From the NCBI GenBank assembly GCA_022361535.1, contig JAKSAU010000371.1, forward strand, positions 1 through 6,443: a stretch of 6,443 nt of DNA, given 5' to 3'. Made by a program: the position numbers and the translations under genes. Source of the DNA: Desulfobacterales bacterium (GTDB lineage Bacteria > Desulfobacterota > Desulfobacteria > Desulfobacterales > Desulfobacteraceae). This document shows positions 1 to 5,535 of the stretch, one piece after another; position 1 is the first letter of the stretch, and each line of letters starts with the position of its first letter. Below the pieces are notes generated by a model that worked only from the letters and a program-made list of their open reading frames with translations, had not been told where the DNA came from and searched no databases.

Positions 1-207
1 CGCATCTTCGCAATGACGGCAGAGCACCGGCACCTTGTCTCCCGAATCCAGCCACTCCACATATACCCTTGATTTTGGGGCAGGTGATTCTAAAAGGGCT
101 GCAAACAAGTTTTTTGTTTCAGAGTGCTCAATGGCACAGGCCAGTTGGCAGGACCTGCAGCCGGTACATATTTCGGTTTTCACAAATATTTCTTTGAATG
201 TCGACAT
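1..207 (-). CDS. cooF: CooF-like 4Fe-4S electron-transfer protein (partial, C-terminus cut by window edge)
   Basis: The first 69 codons are visible, read leftward from the ATG at 205-207; the gene runs off the left edge. The N-terminus carries a ferredoxin motif CTGCRSCQLAC, with Cys14, Cys17, Cys20 and Cys24, and a second cluster region begins at Cys63-x-x-Cys66 (LCRHCED). CooF-type proteins contain several 4Fe-4S clusters and carry electrons from the CO dehydrogenase CooS to a hydrogenase, an NAD(P)H oxidoreductase or another acceptor in the cytoplasm. The gene starts 14 nt after the cooS stop, with an AAAGGAG Shine-Dalgarno inside that gap, so the two are one operon. The family (CooF/HycB/DmsB-like ferredoxins) is clear from the motifs. 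The CooF assignment rests mainly on adjacency to cooS. The electron acceptor cannot be told because the downstream genes lie outside the window. Confidence 0.88.
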   Translation of the reverse strand, partial: MSTFKEIFVKTEICTGCRSCQLACAIEHSETKNLFAALLESPAPKSRVYVEWLDSGDKVPVLCRHCEDA

Positions 208-221
208 GGCAGCTCCTTTCT

Positions 222-2132
222 TTATTCAAGCCCTAAGCCTTTGCGGCGTTCTTCAATAGCTGAAAGCATTTTGTCTGCTGCTGCATGCGGGTCTGGTTCT
301 ACAACAAAATATCCGCCGGTAAGCTCTTTGAGGCCTTCAGTGAGGACCTGGGTTACCAAAGGACTGCCTAACACAGGCAGCATCACACCTACGTGCGTGG
401 GAAGCCCGGCTGCCACAGCATAGCAACCAATGGAGATAGCTTTCTCGCTTGTGGCTTCAGGGGCAGATGCGACCACTGGTAACTGGTCGATATCTACACC
501 CAGGTAATTGGCAATTGCCACAGCGATTTCCACAGCCCTGGAATTATCAACGCAAGATCCCAGGTGGAGTACAGGTGGCAGAGGACCACCCAGGCCATTG
601 GCCTCTCCAATGGCGTTAAGTACGGCATAAAGGCTCTCCCCGCAAAGTTCCTTTGTTTTAGCCGGATCCAGAAAATCATGGCGCATGAGAGAACCGGCCC
701 CGCAGCCTGTGGCCAGAACCAAAACATTTTCCTTGAGCAGCTTGGCTGCCATGGCAGTATAATTTGCATCTTGGGCGATTTTTACGTTGTTGCATCCGGC
801 AAAAAGGCAGACCCCTTTTATGGCACCGGTTTTAATACTGTCCACCAAGGGTTTTAGCGGATCATCCAGATTCAGTTTGGCTAATGCCGCAACAACAGAT
901 TCTGTGGAAAATCCTGCCACCACTGTATTTTGGATTTCAGGTATGAACAAAGGTTTATTTTTACGGGACTTAAAGATGGCTATAGCGGATTCTATGGCCT
1001 GGCGTGCATTTTTACAGGCTGTTTCGTCTTTTACCTCGATATGGTCTGCACCGGTGATTTTGCAAATATCCATAGTGGTGATAACCTTAGTACCCATACA
1101 TTCGGCCACAGACGCGACAGATGGCATAATACACTGGTAATCTACAATCATGGCGTCTAATGCGCCTGTTAGCAGGGCCATTTCCTGACTTATTGAATGG
1201 GTGCAGGACGGTATGCCGTGGCGTTCCATGAGTTCGTTTCCTGTGCAGCAGATGCCCACAACATTAATACCTGCAGCACCTGCTGCTTCTGCATCAGCTC
1301 TCATTTCTCCTGCCATTTTTACGATAATCTCTGACAATACAGGGTTATGGCCGTGGCAGGCTATGTTTACATGATCGGCCTTAAGAGACCCCATATTGGC
1401 TGTCGTAGCCAGGGGCGTTGGTGTACCGAAAAGAATATCGGCTAAGTCTGTTCCCATGTAACAGCCTGCCAGATCGGCCACACCGCAGCGCAGGCCACCA
1501 AGAAGCAAGTTGACAGGGTCCGCATCTACACCATAAAGGGTCCTGTGCATGATTTCGGATACTTCATGGTCAATACCCTTGGGAACGACACCAAGGTCTG
1601 ACAACACTTTAACCCGGCCTGGTGTGACCACACCTGCCGCCCAAAGCACCGGGGTCTCTTTTTCGTGGAAGTCCGCCAATGCAGCAGATGCAACATCTGC
1701 TGCGATATCATTGATTTCACGATTTTCGGTTTCAATACCAAGGCGGTTCGCCACCTTGTGAAGCTTGGCAGAATCGGTTACCTGGTAGTCCGGCGCGTCT
1801 CCTTTGGTCATTTTTAACATGGTATGAGCCAGGTGTTTGGCATGGCCTGAATGGGCAGCGGTACCTGCGGCTATGGCACGGTCAAGCCCTCTTGCAACCA
1901 TGACATCGGCGGTGGCACCGCAGATTCCTGTTTCCTGGCCTTCTTCAAAGGGGTTGATACGACAAGGGCCTTGCAAACAATGTCGACAACAGAGCCCTGT
2001 CTCACCGAATCCGCATTGGGGTAACATGGCTTGGTAACGATCCCAGACAGTTTTAATGCCCTGTTCTTCTGCTTTGGCAAGCATCTGGGCTACGGCCGGG
2101 TCCTTGGTTTGTTTGTCAAACGGCGACGTCAT
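222..2132 (-). CDS. cooS: Anaerobic Ni-Fe carbon monoxide dehydrogenase, catalytic subunit
   Basis: This 636-residue protein has the usual CooS length and catalyses reversible oxidation of CO with water to CO2, two protons and two electrons. The cluster ligands seen are Cys40 and Cys48 (D cluster at the dimer interface), Cys49, Cys52, Cys57 and Cys71 (B cluster), and His262 (in HGHNP), Cys296 (in CCTGNE), Cys334, Cys447, Cys477 and Cys527 (Ni-Fe C cluster). The proton-transfer and catalytic residues His94 and Lys564 (SEKAISIGC) are also present. All sit one position above the numbering I recall for Carboxydothermus CODH-II, so the enzyme should be active. It lacks the domains of the acetyl-CoA synthase-linked CdhA form, so it is the monofunctional type. 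The ATG at 2130-2132 is preceded by a strong AAGGAGGTG site (2138-2146). The cooF gene follows after 14 nt; no cooC nickel-insertion ATPase is in the window. Confidence 0.97.
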   Translation of the reverse strand: MTSPFDKQTKDPAVAQMLAKAEEQGIKTVWDRYQAMLPQCGFGETGLCCRHCLQGPCRINPFEEGQETGICGATADVMVARGLDRAIAAGTAAHSGHAKHLAHTMLKMTKGDAPDYQVTDSAKLHKVANRLGIETENREINDIAADVASAALADFHEKETPVLWAAGVVTPGRVKVLSDLGVVPKGIDHEVSEIMHRTLYGVDADPVNLLLGGLRCGVADLAGCYMGTDLADILFGTPTPLATTANMGSLKADHVNIACHGHNPVLSEIIVKMAGEMRADAEAAGAAGINVVGICCTGNELMERHGIPSCTHSISQEMALLTGALDAMIVDYQCIMPSVASVAECMGTKVITTMDICKITGADHIEVKDETACKNARQAIESAIAIFKSRKNKPLFIPEIQNTVVAGFSTESVVAALAKLNLDDPLKPLVDSIKTGAIKGVCLFAGCNNVKIAQDANYTAMAAKLLKENVLVLATGCGAGSLMRHDFLDPAKTKELCGESLYAVLNAIGEANGLGGPLPPVLHLGSCVDNSRAVEIAVAIANYLGVDIDQLPVVASAPEATSEKAISIGCYAVAAGLPTHVGVMLPVLGSPLVTQVLTEGLKELTGGYFVVEPDPHAAADKMLSAIEERRKGLGLE

Positions 2133-2137
2133 GGATA

Positions 2138-2146
2138 CACCTCCTT
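2138..2146 (-). promoter_or_regulatory. Strong ribosome binding site of cooS
   Basis: On the minus strand AAGGAGGTG stands five bases before the ATG at 2130-2132. It is a near-complete anti-16S match and fixes the cooS start. Confidence 0.85.
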
Positions 2147-2226
2147 GATTTGAATGGTTGACAAGATGACTGTTCTTCAGCGATTAGCACGAACTCATTG
2201 GGCAGGAATTGCAACGCTCATAACCT

Positions 2227-2255
2227 ACTATAAAAAAATGTCATTTTCAATGACT
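2227..2255 (-). promoter_or_regulatory. Candidate cooS promoter
   Basis: Reading leftward, TATAGT at 2227-2232 is a good -10 match. At 17-bp spacing the -35 position (2250-2255) reads AGTCAT, a poor match to TTGACA, as is common at activator-dependent promoters. The predicted transcript start is near 2220, giving a leader of about 88 nt. A perfect dyad (2240-2254) overlaps the spacer and -35 region. This is a prediction from sequence alone. Confidence 0.4.
2240..2254. promoter_or_regulatory. Perfect 15-bp inverted repeat upstream of cooS, likely operator
   Basis: GTCATT-TTC-AATGAC has two perfect 6-bp arms around a 3-bp centre. It lies in the divergent cooS/araC intergenic region, over the candidate cooS -35 and spacer. 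It does not match the CooA-type (two-fold TGTC/GACA with wide spacing) or FNR-type (TTGAT-N4-ATCAA) consensus well, so the binding protein is unknown. A position overlapping the promoter fits a repressor better than a class II activator, whose site would centre further upstream. Confidence 0.45.
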
Positions 2256-2291
2256 CCTGCTATAGAATCATGACAGCCACAGAAAAAGTTC

Positions 2292-2301
2292 TTTTCGAAA
2301 A
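2292..2301. repeat. Short perfect palindrome TTTTCGAAAA in the divergent control region
   Basis: A 10-bp perfect palindrome lies about 100 bp before the araC-type start, between the two divergent promoter candidates. It could be a protein-binding half-site or chance in AT-rich DNA. Confidence 0.25.
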
Positions 2302-2305
2302 CTAT

Positions 2306-2334
2306 TTGATTTTAAAACAGTTTAATCATATTTT
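2306..2334 (+). promoter_or_regulatory. Candidate promoter of the AraC/GyrI regulator gene
   Basis: TTGATT at 2306-2311 and TATTTT at 2329-2334 are 17 bp apart on the plus strand. The predicted start is near 2341, about 58 nt before the ATG at 2399. An inverted repeat GGTTT-TAT-AAACC (2335-2347) sits directly on the predicted start site and could be an operator. The surroundings are very AT-rich, so chance matches are likely. Confidence 0.3.
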
Positions 2335-2347
2335 GGTTTTATAAACC
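2335..2347. promoter_or_regulatory. Inverted repeat GGTTT-N3-AAACC at the predicted araC-type transcript start
   Basis: Perfect 5-bp arms flank a TAT centre. The position just after the candidate -10 box would suit autoregulation by the downstream regulator, but no direct evidence supports this. Confidence 0.3.
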
Positions 2348-2398
2348 TGATATGATCTTACAATCAATAAACTAAAGACATCAGAATCAATTAAACGC

Positions 2399-3292
2399 AT
2401 GCTGTCTAAGGATACCATCATCGATCACCGTCAACGTGTTCAGCGCGTTGTGATCTATATTAATGAAAATCTTGGTGCACAACTCCGTCTGGACCATCTG
2501 TCAGAGGTTGCCTGCTTTTCTCCATTCCATTTTCTCCGTGTTTTTGAATCTCTTATGGGAGAAACTCCTCAGCAATATGTTATCCGTAAAAAAATGGAAC
2601 GAGCAGGTTTTTATCTTTTGAAGCAGAAAAAGAGTGTAACCGATATCGCATTGGGTGTAGCTTACGAAACGCCAAGCTCTTTTTGCAAGGTCTTTAAAAA
2701 GCATTTTGGTATATCTCCCAGACAATTCCGTGACGATATAACCCATGAGCAATATTGCAGGACAAATCATCCGTTTAGGTCCATAACCGGAAACCGGAGC
2801 CGATCCAGGTTTTTACCTGTGCCTGCCATAAGGAAACTGGAGGCAACTAAAATGATTTGTATTAAAAACAAAGGGGTTGTTAACGGAAATTTCCTTTCAA
2901 GCAATCTTAAGGCCTATGAAAACTTTAGAAAAAAAGTAAACCATCATGGTCTGAATGGTCTCATGGGAAATTATATAAGCATCTATCCAACTCGACCTCG
3001 AAAAGTAAAAGATAGCGAAGCAACAGATTATGTGGGTGCTATTTTGAAAAAAGACACCCAATTGGCAGAAAACTTTCAATACTTTATTTTTCCTCCTGGC
3101 AAATACGCCATATTCAGTCATTTTGGATCCTACGATTTTATAATGCAAACCTGGAATCAGGCCTATATGAACTGGTTACCAAAAAGCGGGGTAATACTTC
3201 GCGACCTTCCCCCTTTGGAAATACATTTGGATCCATCAGAAACGGACAGCGAACTGCCTCTTAAATCATACCTGCTTATTCCCATCCAATAG
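2399..3292 (+). CDS. AraC-family transcriptional regulator with GyrI-like effector-binding domain
   Basis: This 297-residue cytoplasmic protein has an N-terminal AraC/XylS DNA-binding domain at about residues 8-112. The first helix-turn-helix is near 30-52 (LDHLSEVACFSPFHFLRVF) and the second near 78-102 (SVTDIALGVAY, then SFCKVFKKHFGISPRQF). A basic linker (about 113-150) leads to a GyrI-like small-molecule-binding domain (about 151-297) with the characteristic FPPGKYAIFSHFGSYD and LRDLPPLEIHL segments. The layout matches E. coli Rob and many multidrug-sensing AraC regulators. It is transcribed divergently from cooS across 266 bp of DNA rich in dyads, so control of cooS, of itself, or of the hydrolase downstream is plausible but inferred. 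No good Shine-Dalgarno precedes the ATG at 2399; an in-frame stop at 2348-2350 limits upstream extension, and this is the first ATG. Confidence 0.92.
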   Translation: MLSKDTIIDHRQRVQRVVIYINENLGAQLRLDHLSEVACFSPFHFLRVFESLMGETPQQYVIRKKMERAGFYLLKQKKSVTDIALGVAYETPSSFCKVFKKHFGISPRQFRDDITHEQYCRTNHPFRSITGNRSRSRFLPVPAIRKLEATKMICIKNKGVVNGNFLSSNLKAYENFRKKVNHHGLNGLMGNYISIYPTRPRKVKDSEATDYVGAILKKDTQLAENFQYFIFPPGKYAIFSHFGSYDFIMQTWNQAYMNWLPKSGVILRDLPPLEIHLDPSETDSELPLKSYLLIPIQ

Positions 3293-3426
3293 AAAACAAT
3301 ACTGCTGTACGATGAAGTTCGTATTGAGATTCGCAATATCGGACAAGTTTTTTTTCTTTAGATCAAGTAACAAATATACAGCATCATTGCAGGGGATCAT
3401 TCTATAAAGTATAAGGAGGCACTGCC
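3293..3426. other. Short intergenic region with weak hairpins and a T8 run
   Basis: Between the AraC-type gene and the hydrolase are two small inverted repeats, TACGA-N6-TCGTA (3308-3323) and TATTG-N7-CAATA (3322-3338), then a run of eight T (3348-3355). The stems are only 5 bp and AT-rich and the T run lies 9 nt beyond the second, so this is at best a weak terminator. It is unclear whether the hydrolase has its own promoter. An AAGGAGG ribosome site for the hydrolase is at 3413-3419. Confidence 0.4.
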
Positions 3427-4113
3427 ATGAAAACTCACTCAAATTTTAACTTTTATATGGTGTTAGGTCTTTTGATTTTTTCTTCGCTAATTTTTATCCC
3501 ATCAGTAATTTGTGGGCAATCATCATATGATATGCCGCAGCAGGCTGATCCATCTGAAAAATATCTTTTTTTCCTTCATAACTATTATGTAGAGACAAAA
3601 GGACCTGACGGTGATTGCCATTACGAGGATATTTTAAAGGCCTTTTCTGATAAGGGCTTCAGTGTCATCAGTGAAATCAGAACCGGAAAAATAATTCCCT
3701 GCACCTATGCAGAAAAAACTGCAAATCAAGTTAAAACGCTCCTGAAATCAGGAGTACCGCCAGAAAATATAACCGTATCAGGACATTCAAAGGGTGGTGC
3801 GATTGTTCTTTGTGTTGCATCGCAACTGAGCAATCCCGAAATTAACTTCGTTGTCATGGCCGGTTGTGAGATTGCAGGAATCAAAAAGTACGATCTGTAT
3901 CCGGATTTTTCAAAAGTTAAAGGCAGAGTGCTATCTATTTACGCATCATCAGATAAGGTTGCCGGAAGTTGTAAAGATGCATTCTCAAAAGCGTCGGATG
4001 GCCTTATTAAAACAGAGATACAGATTGGAAGCAATGCCGGTCATCGGCTCTTTTTTACTCCGGATGATATCTGGCTTTCACCGATCATCAAATGGTCACG
4101 CCAGGAGAAGTAA
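3427..4113 (+). CDS. Exported alpha/beta-hydrolase fold protein of unknown substrate
   Basis: The 228-residue product starts with a signal peptide: basic Met-Lys start, hydrophobic core at about 9-28, and probable cleavage near Cys29-Gly30. Cys29 is not in a proper lipobox because the residue before it is Ile. The mature part resembles a compact alpha/beta hydrolase. The nucleophile elbow is GHSKG (Ser121), the probable acid is Asp176 in YASSDKVAG and the probable base is His206 in NAGHRLFF. Five mature-region cysteines (64, 92, 128, 147, 182) could form disulfides in the periplasm. It could be an esterase, lipase-like or peptidase-like enzyme; the sequence does not say which. The ATG at 3427 has an ideal AAGGAGG at 3413-3419. 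It lies 134 nt after the AraC-type gene on the same strand, and its 3' end overlaps the convergent DUF3592 gene by 26 bp. Confidence 0.85.
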   Translation: MKTHSNFNFYMVLGLLIFSSLIFIPSVICGQSSYDMPQQADPSEKYLFFLHNYYVETKGPDGDCHYEDILKAFSDKGFSVISEIRTGKIIPCTYAEKTANQVKTLLKSGVPPENITVSGHSKGGAIVLCVASQLSNPEINFVVMAGCEIAGIKKYDLYPDFSKVKGRVLSIYASSDKVAGSCKDAFSKASDGLIKTEIQIGSNAGHRLFFTPDDIWLSPIIKWSRQEK

Positions 4114-4585
4114 CCTCATCAGGTGAATGACCTTTTATAAATAGGCAGAGTGAAAAGCAAATACCGAAAAACGCCACGATGGACAAGCCGGTCATATGGT
4201 ACCATACGATACCAGGATTCATTAAGGCATATTCCGGCTTGTCCGGGTCATAAGCAACGGTGATGGAAGATCCCACGGGATAGTTGTTTTTCATATCAAT
4301 CATCTGGCGTTCAATTTTGCTGTCCAAGCGGTCATGAGTACCGTAGTTATTGGACGTGTAGGATTGGTCTCCCACGTGGTATTCGTATTCCACGTCCAAA
4401 ATGTATAATGGATCATCTGACCCAAGATGTTCGCCTTTAACCTCTGCGTTTTTTATCACAGCGTCAATTGTAGGCCAGTTCCTGGATTTTGAATCCAGAA
4501 CCGTAAATGGAATAACAACAAGACTGGAAATTAGAAACAGCCCGCCTGTTAGATACAAAAGTATCTTTTTTAAATTTTTATCCAT
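4088..4585 (-). CDS. DUF3592 family membrane protein
   Basis: This 165-residue protein has a membrane segment at about 8-30 and a second at about 130-150, flanking an extracytoplasmic domain. That domain carries typical DUF3592 features: an early Trp (RNWPTIDAVIKNAEV), VEYEYHVGDQSYTSNN, then YPVGSSITVAYDPDKPEYA and a closing LMNPG. The function of the family is not established. It is the second gene of an operon: its ATG (4583-4585) shares one base with the tetR stop (TAATG), and its AAGGAGG site lies within the last tetR codons, so translation is probably coupled. The TetR-type regulator most likely controls its amount. Its last 26 bp overlap the end of the convergent hydrolase gene. Confidence 0.85.
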   Translation of the reverse strand: MDKNLKKILLYLTGGLFLISSLVVIPFTVLDSKSRNWPTIDAVIKNAEVKGEHLGSDDPLYILDVEYEYHVGDQSYTSNNYGTHDRLDSKIERQMIDMKNNYPVGSSITVAYDPDKPEYALMNPGIVWYHMTGLSIVAFFGICFSLCLFIKGHSPDEVTSPGVTI

Positions 4586-5229
4586 TAGTCCTCCTTTAAG
4601 GATATGCCGCTGATCCGCTCCCTGACTTCTTTAGGCACCAGGTCAAGGGTGTTGAACAGCCTGTCTTTTTTTTGGACCAGGCCTTCCATGAGCACTTCAC
4701 TGCAAAGTGTTATCATCTGGCGTATGACCTCTTCATTTTTCCATACAGGCGTCAGACCCGTGTTCACGGACACGGCGATTCCGTATACCAGGAAGGAACG
4801 CATGTTTCTGATCCATCCGGCAAGCTCTGGTGTCATGTCTTTAAACTTGGGATGATCGGTCAACTCTTTTGAAATGGTTTTCCAAAACTGATAACGCCGT
4901 GTCTGTACTTCTTCCAGATTTTCAGCATGCATGGCAGTAAATAGCTGGCCTTTGTCCCTTGCAAAAAGCACATATCCTACACCATGATCAACCCAGGGAT
5001 CAGAAGTGTAGTTTGCCAGGGCATACTCTGCCATCATCTGCCAGGCCTCATCCATGAGCGCCTTTCGAAATTGAGCCATTGTTGGAAAGTGGGAATAGAT
5101 AGGCATGGTCGAGGCCTTTAGTTCTGCAGCAACTTTTTTAGGGGTCAGGCCTTCCCACCCCTCTTTTTCCAGCCGGTTTAACCCGGCTGCGATGACATCC
5201 GCCTTTGTGTATTTTGTTTTGTTTGGCAT
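4585..5229 (-). CDS. TetR/AcrR-family transcriptional regulator
   Basis: The 214-residue product has the usual TetR length. The N-terminal DNA-binding domain (about 8-54) holds the helix-turn-helix at about 28-48 (LTPKKVAAELKASTMPIYSHF) followed by the family hallmark pattern of a Tyr and Phe at the end of the recognition helix. The remainder (about 55-214) is the helical ligand-binding and dimerisation domain, whose ligand is unknown. TetR proteins repress from palindromic operators and are released by a small molecule. A 50-bp palindrome covering its own promoter lies 13 bp upstream of its start, so autorepression is very likely. The start at 5227-5229 has only a weak GAG-type ribosome site; the predicted leader is about 19 nt. 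It is followed by, and overlaps, the DUF3592 gene. Confidence 0.93.
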   Translation of the reverse strand: MPNKTKYTKADVIAAGLNRLEKEGWEGLTPKKVAAELKASTMPIYSHFPTMAQFRKALMDEAWQMMAEYALANYTSDPWVDHGVGYVLFARDKGQLFTAMHAENLEEVQTRRYQFWKTISKELTDHPKFKDMTPELAGWIRNMRSFLVYGIAVSVNTGLTPVWKNEEVIRQMITLCSEVLMEGLVQKKDRLFNTLDLVPKEVRERISGISLKED

Positions 5230-5249
5230 ATAGAACTCGATAAATATAA

Positions 5250-5278
5250 TTGTGATTATATAATTATAGTTATATAAT
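5250..5278 (+). promoter_or_regulatory. Mirror-image rightward promoter
   Basis: By palindrome symmetry the plus strand also reads TTGTGA (5250-5255), 17 bp, TATAAT (5273-5278). Its predicted start is near 5285. It overlaps the leftward promoter almost completely, so RNA polymerase can occupy only one at a time and the same repressor should silence both. A clear terminator in the same orientation lies about 250 bp further on. Confidence 0.55.
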
Positions 5279-5283
5279 CACAA
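5255..5283 (-). promoter_or_regulatory. Promoter of the tetR-DUF3592 operon
   Basis: On the minus strand TTGTGA (5278-5283) and a perfect TATAAT (5255-5260) are separated by 17 bp. The predicted start is near 5248, about 19 nt before the tetR ATG. The promoter lies wholly within the 50-bp palindrome, so bound repressor would block it. Confidence 0.7.
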
Positions 5284-5403
5284 TTATATTTTAAGTCAAG
5301 ATACATGATGTAATAAAAGTGTTAAAAAAAAAGAGGTTGTTTAGAGCTTCGATTTTCAGATTGAGAAAGACAAGTCTAAGGTTAGAAGAAACGATCTTTT
5401 AGA

Positions 5404-5514
5404 ATGATGAAAACAATCAATATTCTTACCAACAGTGATACTGGCTTGCCTCTGTTTTACCCGAGGCAGTATATGATTACCGTATTGAGTACTAAAAGAA
5501 TGGGATTAATTTGA
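5404..5514 (+). CDS. Possible 36-residue small protein (doubtful)
   Basis: An open frame starts with two adjacent ATG codons (5404 and 5407) and ends with TGA at 5512-5514. It encodes a peptide beginning MMKTINILTNSD and ending TKRMGLI. It has no membrane segment, no cysteine and no recognised motif, and the upstream AGAAGAAA is a poor, distant ribosome site. An in-frame TAG at 5383-5385 stops extension. It lies inside the candidate terminated transcript, which is the only reason to list it; it could equally be chance or a remnant of a lost gene. Confidence 0.15.
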   Translation: MMKTINILTNSDTGLPLFYPRQYMITVLSTKRMGLI

Positions 5515-5535
5515 TTGTATTGATCGAGGGTGAGT

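Larger units (their letters stand above)
5242..5291. promoter_or_regulatory. 50-bp near-perfect palindrome: three tandem overlapping operator dyads
   Basis: The arms 5242-5266 and 5267-5291 match at 24 of 25 positions; only 5264/5269 is mismatched. Within it are three 16-bp inverted repeats of the form TATAAT-N4-ATTATA: 5245-5260 (centre TGTG), 5259-5274 (centre TATA, one mismatch) and 5273-5288 (centre CACA). They repeat every 14 bp and share 2 bp at each junction. The element sits immediately upstream of tetR and contains its promoter, so it is most simply an array of TetR operators bound by several dimers. It could also extrude as a cruciform. Confidence 0.8.

Noticed and set aside
35..423. 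Rightward open frames at 35-259 and 124-423.
   Set aside because: They lie antisense to cooF and cooS, whose motifs are unmistakable; they are shadows.
2158..2163. TTGACA on the plus strand as a -35 box.
   Set aside because: No acceptable -10 sequence follows at 15-19 bp, and it lies in the cooS leader.
2239..2275. CooA- or FNR-type binding site made from TGTCA (2239-2243) and TGACA (2271-2275).
   Set aside because: The half-sites are 27 bp apart rather than about 6, so they cannot form one CRP/FNR-family site.
3322..3355. Terminator after the AraC-type gene: TATTG-N7-CAATA followed by eight T.
   Set aside because: The stem is 5 bp, AT-rich, and 9 nt away from the T run; mentioned only within the intergenic entry.
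3387..3415. TTGCAG-N17-TATAAG as a promoter for the hydrolase.
   Set aside because: The -10 element overlaps the AAGGAGG ribosome site, so a transcript from it would lack the site.
4113..4136. Possible terminator for the hydrolase: AGGT-N5-ACCT (4121-4133) followed by TTT, with a competing ACCT at 4113-4116.
   Set aside because: The stem has only 4 bp and lies inside the DUF3592 coding region; too weak to call.
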